Assembly: GCA_029747585.1 (NCBI GenBank)
Contig: JAPEVF010000670.1
Span: forward strand, 1 to 23,382
Length of the DNA: 23,382 bases
Source of the DNA: Pleurotus djamor
Taxonomy: Eukaryota; Basidiomycota; Agaricomycetes; Agaricales; Pleurotaceae
Reading direction: 5' to 3'
The number at the start of each line of letters is the position of its first letter. Positions within the stretch are counted from its first letter, which is position 1. This document shows, piece after piece, positions 8,499-18,079 of the stretch. The position numbers and the translations under genes were made by a program. A model generated the notes under the pieces. It was not told where the DNA came from, made no database searches, and saw nothing but the letters and a program-made list of their open reading frames with translations.

Positions 8499-9392
8499 AT
8501 GATTAACTTCCTCCCAATTGAGCTTGTTTTATACATTTTCAGGGATCTCTACCTTGGTAGTATTATCGCTTCAAGCGGCGTCTGCAAGCAATGGCGAAGT
8601 TTACTCCTCATCGCCGATATCCATCCCTCTCGACGCGTCTTCCTCGACATCTACCTGCACATCATTGACGAACCTTGGTTCTTAGACAGTAGACCCTGGG
8701 TTCTTCAGAACCTGACCAAGTTCGACCGCCAGGCGTACGTTGATGCATTGCTCCAGCAGCACGATTATCTTCCAGAAGAGTTCACGATCTGGCTACTCGA
8801 GTGGCCGGCGAAGGCTGTTTTTGGTGGGATGTGGCCTGGCCTGCCTACCCATATTCATGATTTGGTTGGGCCGATTGGTCCAATGGGCTGGCTAGACGGT
8901 TGGAACCTACTCAATTTCTCGAAGCCGATCGTGTGGACAGTGAACGCCGTCAATGATCAAGTTGACTCTGACTTCGACCTCGACCCAGAAGTGAACATGA
9001 ATTACACCCATTTCATCAAACCATTCCCTGGAATCCCAGTTATGACTGAAAACGATGTAGAAACGGTATGGGTCCTCCTCGACGAGGGAACCCATCGCGA
9101 CCAAGTCATAGAAACGTACATAACCGGTCACGAATTTCGTTCCTTCACACTCAATATGGAAGACACGTTGTTCACGAGTTGGGGAGTCTTCCTCCGCGAT
9201 AAGCTAGGTCGCCTGCGTCACCTACACCATCTTGCACACTTCGGCACACTTCCAGTCAAGTCCGGACATCCAGTACCTCCCTCCGATCCGATCAGGATGT
9301 CTTCATCGTGTATACCTTGGACTTCTTCATCACACACACCATATCTGCGTTCGATATACTACATATCGGATGACGAGGAGGAATCGTTGTAG
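8499..9392 (+). CDS. F-box protein with SUKH-like C-terminal region
   Basis: Uninterrupted 297-codon frame. The F-box is at the very N-terminus: LPIELVLYIFRDLYLGSIIA, SGVCKQWRSLLLI (residues about 5-40). A following block RQAYVDALLQQHDYLPEEFT then WLLEWPAKAVFGGMWPGLP is familiar from Agaricomycete F-box proteins. The C-terminal part has ETVWVLLDEGTHRDQVIETY and FRSFTLNMEDTLFTSWGVFL, which is reminiscent of the SMI1/KNR4 (SUKH) fold found in some F-box proteins; I hold that part loosely. The last 45 residues look low in information and may include a missed intron or read-through. Likely an SCF adaptor. The gene starts 409 bp from its divergent neighbour and converges on the agmatinase gene, whose stop lies only about 97 bp away. 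Confidence 0.75.
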   Translation: MINFLPIELVLYIFRDLYLGSIIASSGVCKQWRSLLLIADIHPSRRVFLDIYLHIIDEPWFLDSRPWVLQNLTKFDRQAYVDALLQQHDYLPEEFTIWLLEWPAKAVFGGMWPGLPTHIHDLVGPIGPMGWLDGWNLLNFSKPIVWTVNAVNDQVDSDFDLDPEVNMNYTHFIKPFPGIPVMTENDVETVWVLLDEGTHRDQVIETYITGHEFRSFTLNMEDTLFTSWGVFLRDKLGRLRHLHHLAHFGTLPVKSGHPVPPSDPIRMSSSCIPWTSSSHTPYLRSIYYISDDEEESL

Positions 9393-9489
9393 TTGCTTCG
9401 CCATTTGCACTTGAGATGTGTACATATAAGTAACGAGTCCGTATATCTGTCTCGTGGCGCTTTTTCTTCCGCGGGTTTGGACATAGCCT
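9393..9489. other. short convergent intergenic gap
   Basis: Only 97 bp separate the stops of the F-box gene and the agmatinase gene. The two 3' UTRs and polyadenylation regions almost certainly overlap, giving antisense ends. Confidence 0.6.
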
Positions 9490-11230
9490 TTAGAATTTGA
9501 AGCTTAGATTCTTCAGGAGCGGTGAATCGTGAGGCTTCGGAGGCGTATCCGTTTGAAACATAGACAAGAAGTCTTGCACGATATTCGCCGCGACAATGCT
9601 CGTCACTTCAGCTACAACCAACCCCAACGCCGGTCACTAACGAGCTTCTGGAGAGATAGCGAGAAAGGCACTCACCATGGTCGTAAGCCGGGGCTACTTC
9701 AACGATATCTGCACCGCTAGTTCGGTTGCTTAGTTTCACAGAAGTGCTTCAGTGGTGGTAAGAAACATACACGAAATTCAGTCCTGAGAGGCCGCGCAAG
9801 ATACGTTTGACTTCTCTGGGAGTCCAGCCTCCCGCTTCAGGCGTCCCAGCTTTGCAAGGCAGTTGCTGGTGAGTTTCATGGAGGGTTGAGGAAAGACGAG
9901 AATTGCGTACTGGCAGGGGCAATCCCTGGGTCTATCACATCAATATCCAAACTGTCGTGAATACGGGAACAGCGTCAGAGATCACGGCGGTATGGCTGTC
10001 CTAGACGATGACAGACCTGAGGTAAACTGGGCTCGTTCCTACACGCCTTCGAATACCCTGGATGATTGCTTGGATTCCGTAGTCATCAAGGTCGTCCGTG
10101 GTAATCAACTGGAAACCAACGGTCTCGTCGTGTTGAACGTCTTCTATGCCCTACCGATACACCCCAAATTAACATAGACAGGGTCGAATGTGACGGAATT
10201 GAGAGCTTACTGACCCACATAGGGCACCTAATACCCGCATGAACGCTATTGTTTCGGATGAGGTGCTCATCTGCTGCGACGGAGAAGAAAGTTCCGTGAT
10301 TTATTTTTTCTTGTTCGGAAGGGTTGGGTCCTAAGGTTGACCAGGTATCTACCGGCATAGCTATTGGTACAACGGGGCGAATGAGTAAAACTTGGGAAGG
10401 AGACACCTACCGAGATGAGCATCAAAATGGATAACCTTGAACGGGGGGTCAGACTGTTACGATTGGAACAGCCACTGTGCTTACAGAGACAGGCCCATAT
10501 ATTTTGTTCAGAGCTCGAAGGATAGGTAGAACCTGAGGTATCTTAAGAAATCAGGAGACGGAAACAGGTGGAGAGAATGACGGACAATGGTATGGTCGCC
10601 CCCCAGAGAAATAAGGCGAGGATGTTCCTTGCCGTCCTTAGCTAGATGGGCCGTGAATGCCCTCGACTTGCGATCATCGCGACCAATCCCTCCTTCCACT
10701 GGTCTCATTAGAAGCGTGGAATACGCGACCTCCATCTGGTCAATGGCTTTGGCATTATCAAAGCGCGTCAAAGGGACCTACGGACCCCTGTTCAACAGAC
10801 GCGACATGGCAAGATGGACTCCAGGACTCACATCTCCGCAATCCATGATCGACGCGTCAAACTTGAAAGGATTGTGCCCCCATGCAACCGTGTACCCACT
10901 CGACTCAAACATCCGCATCGAACCTCCCCGTATCCCAGATGGTCCAAACCTGGCCCCGGGCCTCCCAGATGTCGTCGTGTCATGCGGTAGTCCAAGAATC
11001 GCGATATCAAACTTCTTAGACGCGTCTTCGAGACATCGAGCGTATGGGATATGAGCAAAGCTCAGAGGGCCTGTGTGATCAGTGTCGTGCTGTGGACCGT
11101 ATTTTGTGTGCCACGGTTCCTTTGTGATATCAACCAGGTCCGAGTCGAAGAAAGCGAGCTGCTGCCCAATAGCGACCGCGACGCCAAAGAGCACGATAGA
11201 TGTGGCTTTAAGAGCCCAGCTTGTCACCAT
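9490..11230 (-). CDS. secreted agmatinase-type ureohydrolase, 10 exons
   Basis: Exons, high to low: 11230-10832, 10777-10586, 10532-10485, 10435-10411, 10348-10211, 10143-10017, 9951-9911, 9849-9771, 9716-9676, 9611-9490. All nine introns (49-67 nt) are GT-AG and all phases fit, giving 403 residues. Residues 1-22 form a signal peptide (hydrophobic core SIVLFGVAVAIG), so the enzyme should enter the secretory pathway. The arginase/agmatinase fold follows: FDIAILGLPHDTTTSGRPGA, then FDNAKAIDQMEVAYSTLL, GGDHTI (192-197), FDAHLDTW (217-224), HDETVGF, and SLDIDVIDPGIAPATGTPE (from 310), which fits the family signature. The expected Mn ligands are all present (H195, D218, H220, D222, D312, D314). 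Family activity is hydrolysis of agmatine (or a similar guanidino compound) to putrescine and urea; the exact substrate cannot be read here. One donor (GTCCGT, intron 2) is non-typical. A short out-of-frame ATG lies just upstream (11237-11239). Confidence 0.92.
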
Positions 11231-11779
11231 GGCTCATGAAGAGAATGAAAATAGAGATCGATAAGGACGCGACATCTTCGTGGGACATGGGAGGGACACG
11301 CGTTCCATGGGAAGCAGAGGGCATTGTGACGCGTTTATTTTGGGACAATATTGAATAATTATTGAGAACGACCTCGTCATTATGTAGCTGGAGGTCGACG
11401 TGAATGGCGTCGATGATCAAGAGTGTTTGGTCGTCGGAGTGAACAACGAGCGGACTTGGAATGGCCCCAGCGCCAATTTTCAGCACACGACCAACATACG
11501 ACGACGATTTCTTTGTGACCTCGCCACAACCAGCGTTACTGAGCCATACACCGAGACTGCGTCTGAAACCGTGACTCAGTAGAACTATGTTATTGCGTCT
11601 TTTCATCTCCTGTTCCCCTGCAATAACCTTTCCCGTGCTGATCATCGGAGTGTCGCCGTTTTGTCGTACTTTTGCTTGACTTTTGCCTACCTGCTTGATC
11701 GATCGTCACCTCCTACTTACAGGAGAATTGGAGGATAAAACACAAAGACATTGACGCGGATATAATCGTCGACTCGGGC
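11231..11779. promoter_or_regulatory. divergent promoter region (agmatinase / FBXO21-like)
   Basis: These 549 bp lie between two head-to-head genes and should contain both promoters and 5' UTRs. An AT-rich palindromic patch (about 11349-11363, TTGAATAATTATTGAGA) could be a core element. A 145-codon minus-strand frame (11208-11645) runs through it and overlaps the agmatinase start in another frame. I recognise no domain in it and regard it as chance or as upstream open frames in the leader. Confidence 0.45.
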
Positions 11780-11813
11780 ATGTCGGACCACTTCGAAAAT
11801 TCGACTCGGGCAT
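11769..11813 (+). repeat. 13 bp direct repeat spanning the start codon
   Basis: TCGACTCGGGCAT occurs at 11769-11781 and again at 11801-11813. The first copy supplies the A and T of the start codon at 11780, the second reads GGGCATTTCGG and so has no ATG. It looks like a small local duplication that sets the N-terminal 11 residues. Confidence 0.6.
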
Positions 11814-13894
11814 TTCGGATTGCCCAAAAGGCGAAGATGGAGTTGGAGACCTCGCAAGCAAGCCAACTTTTACCTATGTCTTTCCTTCACCTTGACGTCT
11901 ACGTCCACATTCTCCAGTATCTCCCTCCGTCAAGAGTTCCGCACGACGATGTTAGCGCTCAAACGCTTGTGGCCTGTCTACAGTCGAGCGTGCTATTAAA
12001 TCGAGCCGCTTCGGTGTCCTCTGTGTGGGAAGCCCATTACCGCACACGCTATACCCACCCACCCTTACCCGCCATCTTGGAGCCTAGTTTCGATTGGAAG
12101 CTTCATTATTCTGAGAGACGTCAGAAGGATTGTCGAGCCTTGAGGCATCTTGCCGACCTGGTGGCTGGGAGTATCCAATGGGAAGACCTCAGGTCAACTG
12201 TTCCATTCACTTTCGACGTCTGGGATGCCATCGAGCTGGAGGCTCAGTACCATGCTATTGACATAGTCACGGTGACTACTGCTAGTGAACTCCCGTGTAC
12301 GATGAAGTCATCCGCGTACCAATATTGGGCGAACGGTTTCCTCCGCACCATCGCTCGATCCCATGCTACCCACTTACTAGCGGACGTAGCATGTCACTCA
12401 CCAGAGGTGTCGTTCGAGGAGAGCCATAATATCCTTTCGATGTTTATGGGAGAATCTCCATATAGAGTGAGCTCAACTTTGTCCATTACGACGATCCTTA
12501 CAAGCTGAAGCCGTCCTGGAAGTTGGCTGCCCACTTCAGGGACCTTGCATCACTGTGTCGCAGTTACTTTGAGTTCGCCAATGTAGAAATCTCGAACAAG
12601 ATGACGACTCCAGCTCTGCGCAATGTATGTGTCCATATATGTCGCTTCCTGCACGCGCAGGACTTTGGGACGGTTGACCGTGCGTTTCATAAACTCAGGA
12701 AATTGATTTTGACCGCACTTCTTACCTGATGCCGACCCTAGCTTCACTTTTTTCTGAGATCCTTAACAGCTTCCCTCATGCATATCTATCAACTCATAAA
12801 CATACGATCCCAATATCTCTTGTTCACCTCTTCGTCTCCATCGCGACTCGACTAGGCCTTTCAGCCCATCCAGTCAACTTTCCTGGAATTGTCATCGCAT
12901 GCGTTTCCAATGAACAAGACGGTGAATCCATCTATGTGAACGTCTATGGCCCCATCCAAAGAGCAATCTTGGATGTCCATGAAGATCAGCTTGTGGGCTT
13001 TCCTTCAGTATTGGATGGTCAACCAGACATCAGGCTATCCATGCTATCCAGGAGGAATGCTGACATGCTCATTCGAGCCTCACGGAATATAAACAACTCC
13101 CATCGAATGCGTCCAGTTTCCCAAATATCTAGTCAAATCGCTATGGACACAGCTACATCCATCGCCATCGCTCTCACAGGTGAACCTGGCTTAGTTCACT
13201 TCTTCCTTCAAGATGGATCGTTCTCTCATCCACTAGATTCATACGTCATTTTACCAAAGTTAGCGGAGCTAATTCGACAACCTCACACTCGCCAACTACT
13301 CTGTTCTGCCTATCAATTGTCACAGGATCTGTTCACCCAAATGTGCGCTCAGACACGCTCGAGGACATCTTTCCCTCATGTTCGCTATCCTGTGGGGATG
13401 TTTTTCTCGCATAAACACCATCACTACACAGCGTGCATCATTGGCTGGGACGTGCGCACTTCCTTTACTTTCACATATTGGCGCACGATTGTCTGATTAC
13501 TCCAATATATAGCCCATTTGCATGGCGTCTCAGCAATGGATGAATAGGAACGGTGTATCTCAGCTGTCAAGAGGAGAGAATCAACCTTTCTATCGTTCGG
13601 TACGTTTGGGGGACGGGAATTGGTCTATGACGAGTGAGTTTGCCCATAAACACCCTTGATCGCGTAGCAAGTAGAGTACTGACGAATACAGGTGTCGCTG
13701 AGGAAAACATAATCCTAATCCGCAACCCTCATACAAGATCTCTGCAACACTTGGTGAGATGCTACGGTGATTTCGGCCTCTACTTCGAGTATGCTTTCTA
13801 TACCGAGTCAGGCGACCTCCGATTGCGTCTCAGCCCATTCGCTCGTAGTATATATCCGGATGATGACGAGTATATTCCGCCATTCGCACTGTAG
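11780..13894 (+). CDS. FBXO21-like protein: F-box, SirB1-like and YccV (hemimethylated-DNA-binding-type) domains
   Basis: Exons 11780-12466, 12523-12679, 12742-13451, 13513-13633 and 13692-13894 join in consistent phase into 625 residues; introns are 56-62 nt. Domain order is that of FBXO21: an F-box-like start (LHLDVYVHILQYLPPSRV, residues about 36-53), then a SirB1/transglutaminase-like region (about 175-440), including SMFMGESPYR, DLASLCRSYF, NSFPHAYLSTHKHTIPISLV and HLFVSIATRLGL, and a C-terminal YccV-like domain (about 495-610): YPVGMFFSHKHHHYTACIIG, WD, ENQPFYRSV, VAEENI, then DDDEYIPPF. FBXO21 is an SCF adaptor in animals; YccV domains bind hemimethylated DNA in bacteria but their role in F-box proteins is unclear. 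The PGH of SirB1 proteins reads PGI here, so transglutaminase-like chemistry is unlikely. Intron 2 uses GTGCGT and intron 3 GTGCGC. Met1 sits in a 13 bp repeat; Met20 or Met33 are alternative starts. Confidence 0.88.
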
Positions 13895-13991
13895 TTCTAC
13901 GGTAACTGTAACTTGCTACAAGATTCGCCTCGCTCCGATCCGAACCCTCAACATTTGTCCCGTGAGCAAGCCACAACACCCGATGTATACT
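13895..13991. other. short convergent intergenic gap
   Basis: 97 bp between the convergent stops of the FBXO21-like gene and the F-box/LRR pseudogene, the same spacing as the other convergent pair in this window. Confidence 0.6.
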
Positions 13992-15511
13992 TCATCGTCC
14001 CAAATACCGAAACGAATCAATCTGCGACCGCCGAGCAGAATGACCAGTGTTGAACGAATCAGCCGATTCTCTGAGCATCTCGACGATACATGGGCTGAGA
14101 TTCTCCCCCTCCCCAGAAAGGCTGAGCTCCTTCAACCTTGAGAATCCCACCATCTGCCTGTACTCCAAGCATGCTAGCAACTGAATAGCGGTTTTATCAT
14201 CGGGCGGAAACGATGGCAAAAACAGCTCCTTCAAGGCTGAGAAGTGTCCCAGTACTCCAGGGGGTCTTGGGCTGAAGAGGATATCGTAGGGAAGTTGGAG
14301 GGTCCTGATAATGTTCAACTGGGAGAGGGAAGTCATGTAGTCGGATATGTATTCGGATGGGGCGCCTTCATAGGAGAGGGCAAATGAAGTAACCGGAGTA
14401 TGGGGAGGGACAAATGCCCAGAATCCCTCAGAGTCCACGTCGAAGCGGAGGCAAAGTGATTTGCAAGTATCTTTGTTCTTCGTCACCTGAGCGTGTTCAA
14501 TTCCTCGGTTATTTTCCCGGTCAAAGATACGCAGATGATACTCGGTGGTCTCATCTGTGTACGCGTTGCGTGGTCCAAAATTTGCAAATTTGTATATTTC
14601 CTCGGCGTTGTCGGCAATGTCTAAGGCATACACAGGGAGATATTGGCGTAACCGAGCTTGGGGGCCCGGGCGCATTTGAGCATAAGCAAGAGAACGCTAG
14701 TATCCAGGATTTCTATGTGCCGCAAACTGGGCAATACGATAGGATTTTGAACCAACCCTTGAATGGTTTCTTCTTCCGTGTGACTTGGCAAGGCATAGGA
14801 CAGGAACAGCTTTACGAGATCGTGCATCTCTCCTAGGGCGACGCAAAAGGCGTGGAGGTCGGTAATGAGAGGGTTGCAATTAGACTCGATCTCTAAAAAG
14901 GAGAGCTTCTGGAATCGTGGGGTTGTAAAGTCAAGGAGACAGTCCATTACAATAAGCGTTGTAAGCCGTGGGGTGCTTTCAGGTGTCATGAAAGTACCAT
15001 CTAAGACGCGACACGGATTGTCGTAGTCCCCATTGATATAGATGCTCTCAAGAAGAGGCATGTTCGATGCACCAATCAGCTCCGACAAGGCATTTGATAT
15101 TTCTTCAGATTGCTTGAAGAAAGTGATGTCGATGGAGGAAATGCGATGAGGTTCTTCGAAGGCTGCTTTCATCAACGAGACGCACTTCGCGGCATCGATA
15201 GGATCGTCGGTGGATGGCAGGCCGCGCATCAAAATATCCAGGGAGACACCTTTTGCTCGTCGGAGAACTTCATGTCCCCAGTCCACCGGGTACAAAAACG
15301 CAAATGCCCATAATCGCGGCGTTCGAAGAGCCACTTCGCGCCAGGTGGCGCAGACGTGGGTTATCGCTGGAACCCAGCTGTAATGCCAGTACGGATAGCC
15401 CGAGTAATTCCCTCGAACCCACTTGAAAATGGCAGAGAGGATTTCGGGAGGGAGCTTTGAGATCGGGGAAGCGGCTACTTGGAGTGTTTCTGAATGTGTT
15501 TCCGCCGCCAT
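13992..15511 (-). pseudogene. F-box/LRR-type protein, frameshifted paralogue
   Basis: Two overlapping frames together encode one F-box/LRR protein of about 505 codons, closely matching the intact paralogue at 6590-8089. Frame 15511-14621 has the F-box (LPPEILSAIFKWVRGNY, YSWVPAITHVCATWREVAL, TPRLW) and repeats such as MPLLESIYI and TPRLTTLIVMDC, and ends with ARAPKLGYANISLCMP then TAG at 14621-14623. The second frame picks up at once with ALDIADNAEEIYKFANF and continues to 13992 through FSALKELFLPSFPPDD and FSRLKELSLSG. The paralogue reads straight through this point, so one single-base-scale indel near 14621-14640 explains the break. No intron fits. There are no Ns nearby, so a real mutation is more likely than poor sequence, but a base-call error cannot be excluded. 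The first half alone could yield a truncated F-box protein. Confidence 0.8.
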
Positions 15512-16483
15512 TTCTAGGGAAACGAGGATTCCAAAAGGCTGATATGGTGTTGGTCAGAAGAAAAGACTCCCCAAGTGCCCAGTCACGCACATTAGAAAAA
15601 TTTCTTGAAAAAGGCATGGCACATGTTTATCAAGCTTGTATCGAGCTGTGTCGTTTGTGTAACGGGTGTATCGTTGCTGTATCGCGATCGGATATCGACA
15701 GTGATGTGTATGCCCATGAAACCGTATTCATAGTGACCGACACCAGGGGAGAACCATTTGGAGGGGTCATGGACTGATGGAAGACATTGAGGTGGGCGCC
15801 TCTTCCAGAAGTTTGGCCACCGAGGAAGTTGTTTACATATCCGCGGACAAACATCGAATCACTCCGTCCGCGTCATCGGCGCTTCCACGCCTTTCTGGCT
15901 TGCTTCGGTTCAAGCCCTTTGAGAGCTCCTCTGTCCTTTACCTCCGCCTCTCGCAGATCCACCGCCCTTACTAGTCGGACAAACCTACCTTGGCGTATCC
16001 TACCTTGTGACTTAGACTTCCCGAAACACGGCTGCACGGAAATTGTCAGCATCTCCTCGAATTGCGAAGTTGAATGAACATCTACTCTAGCGGACTATGC
16101 TAACTTGTTGGACGGCACACTCAAAGCCTAAGTTTTCGAATTTTGAGCCCGGGATGCATAAAGATGGTGAATAGGACCCAGGTCACCGGACTGCTGATCC
16201 TGCCTTCGTATCATGGCGGGGAATAGCATTGCGCAACGGCGAAAAGGTTCGTTTCGTGGACTTGATTATACATATGATTTGCCACGCTTACTTGGGAATT
16301 GATAAAGCTATCGTCTGCGTATACATCCCAAGAGACTGGGGCTCCACATCCTCCCCTCAATCCTCGACGTTTGTCCGTTCCTCCATTTTGCAACTTCAAG
16401 CACAACGCCCCGCACATCCAACCGGGGAACAACGAAGAACTCGTCTTATCTCGGCTGCTCATCCATCTACTTAGATCCACCTT
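15512..16483. other. gene-poor stretch upstream of the F-box pseudogene
   Basis: The first few hundred bases should be the old promoter of the F-box gene on the minus strand. Short frames exist on both strands (for example 15630-15854 minus, 15787-16077 plus, 16229-16474 plus) but none has a motif or exon structure I can defend. Confidence 0.35.
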
Positions 16484-16530
16484 TATGGGATCTCACCGGA
16501 AATGACGGTCCTTAAATTTGCTTCCGTGAC
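16484..16530 (+). repeat. diverged duplicated segment, copy 1
   Basis: This 47-base segment aligns with 17433-17477: 36 identical positions, 9 mismatches and 2 single-base gaps, counted by hand. It starts with the shared TATGGGATCT and ends GCTTCCGTGAC. Upstream, a weaker match (GGGGCTCCACA near 16338 against GGAGCTCCACA near 17304) hints that the duplicated unit is longer and badly decayed. Confidence 0.45.
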
Positions 16531-17141
16531 AAGTGCGTGATCGTAGTCGCTGACTTCCGCATGTTCTATGCTGACGTGACAACATACAGGGAGGCTCAAG
16601 GCAAGCCCGGAATTCTACGTCATGGATATTTTCAAAGAAATCACCACCGTCAACACTCGACGACGAATAAACGAAACTGACCACCCTTCGAATTTACCTC
16701 GTTGTCTCTGGATTAAGTGTAGCCCATGAAATAGCGATTGCTTAGCCGTACGGAGGCATATGGACCACACCCGTAGTCCGAGATTTTCGGGTTGAGTCGA
16801 CAGTCGAACATCCCTAAGCATGCCTGGTACAGCGCCCAGCGACGACCCACCGTGCTTCGACAATGGCGAAATTGGATCAACGCCAGTCCGTGGGAGGGAT
16901 TCGGGCCCAGCTCAAGTTCTCCTCACTTTTGCGTTTTGAACCTTGGTGGATTCCAACCATGGCCAGCCAACCACGGGTTTCCGACAAGCAACGTTTGCGT
17001 ATTCACATTCATTTCCGCCCATCTGGCTCTGCAGTATTCTGAGCCGTGCGAGATATCGTTCTGGGGCTCAGACTTGTGAAAGAGCTGGGAATGCTCTGAT
17101 CAACTTCGCGGCCTCGAATCACTCCTCTTCCGTCCTCTCTC

Positions 17142-17586
17142 ATGTCATCACTTAAGTCTACGATGATTGCGGCACAGTCGGTACGTATATCTCCCTTTTC
17201 ACTGTGTTTTCCAGGTTCCTTGGAATACTTACCCCATTTTGATATTCCGTGGCAGAATGGACATCAAATTATCGTCCTTCAACGACGTCTCCACGCTGAA
17301 TATTGGAGCTCCACAATCGTTCCTCGAGGTTCATCCTCCCCCACACTGGCCGCGCTACGAGTAGGGGCAGCATCGACGGTCTGTCGCCCATCTCCGAACC
17401 TATCTTCAGATTGTTGCGCCTCCAATCAACGGTATGGGATCTTTCGGGAGGCACGGTCCTAAAATTGCTTCCATGATTTTGGTTCCTTATGAACGATCAC
17501 CGCCCCCTCGCGCCCATCATACTTCCCATAAGACACCGGTCCTGTTCACCGGGCACCAAGATGGCTTGGTGAATTTCCGTTTGTGA
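17142..17586 (+). pseudogene. degenerate coding-like frame of unknown family
   Basis: A frame at 17215-17586 is open for 123 codons except for one TAG at 17362-17364. It reads FRGRMDIKLSSFNDVSTLNI then APQSFLEVHPPPHWPRYE, stop, and continues RRSVAHLRTYLQIVAPPING, GRHGPKIASMILVPYERSPP. Composition is protein-like. A 13-codon first exon (17142-17180) could join through GTACGT...TTCCAG, but that intron would be only 34 nt. I know no family for it. Copy 2 of the local duplication lies inside. Chance or a decayed gene are both possible. Confidence 0.22.
17433..17477 (+). repeat. diverged duplicated segment, copy 2
   Basis: Partner of the segment at 16484-16530, 949 bp away in the same orientation. 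It lies within the degenerate frame 17215-17586, in the part that reads MGSFGRHGPKIASM. Confidence 0.45.
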
Positions 17587-17680
17587 AACTTGCTATAGAA
17601 TCTTCACATTGATCATCCTCTTGTAGCCACGCATATGATACGGACATAAAGCATTCTTTCCATCAGGCTACAGCGCGCCG

Positions 17681-18079
17681 ATGCCAGGTGCGTATCTTTT
17701 AGTGGTTTCAAGAATCCCGACTGACTTTCTTCTTCAAGTATCCCTATCTATAGAGAAAATCAGTTTATCTATGTCCTCGTCGGCCCACAATAATATCTTG
17801 CCTATTTTTGGATTCGCCTATGACTCTGCACGTCTCGGGATCTGCCTTCACCTTTTGGGATCGAAGTTGAAGTCCCTGGACCATTGTTACACACATGATA
17901 GTCCAGAGACGCTTCTGAGGACCTTTCGACAGCCGAGTTGCCATCCCATGCCGTCACGACTCCGATTCAATGATGAACATCACTTCCATGAATTGTGCAC
18001 TCCAAGGAAGCAAGCTTCGTCAAAGTTTGTTGGGGACAGCAACATCAACGTCTTTCCTCCTTCTCCATTGATTCGCTGA
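17681..18079 (+). pseudogene. possible protein-kinase fragment
   Basis: A 132-codon frame contains SSAHNNILPIFGFAYDSARL, which resembles the HxNILPxxGF segment (beta 4 strand, after the alpha-C helix) of kinase-like proteins common in mushroom fungi. Nothing else of a kinase follows: no HRDL catalytic loop or DFG is visible, and the remainder does not look like the expected hinge region. A possible intron (GTGCGT at about 17689 to TTCAAG at 17739) would remove the first part. The hint rests on about 12 residues, so it may be coincidence. Confidence 0.2.

Noticed and set aside
10587..11054. 155-codon plus-strand frame
   Set aside because: Antisense to agmatinase exons 1 and 2, which carry the conserved motifs.
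11208..11645. 145-codon minus-strand frame upstream of and overlapping the agmatinase start
   Set aside because: No recognisable domain, it lies in the divergent promoter and overlaps a secure gene start in another frame; kept only as a note on the promoter.
14621..14640. Tiny GT...AG intron as an explanation of the F-box frame break
   Set aside because: GTGTAT to TTAG would give a 13 nt intron, far below any fungal intron, so a frameshift is the simpler reading.
14414..14836. 140-codon plus-strand frame
   Set aside because: Antisense to the F-box/LRR pseudogene, where both minus-strand frames match the paralogue.
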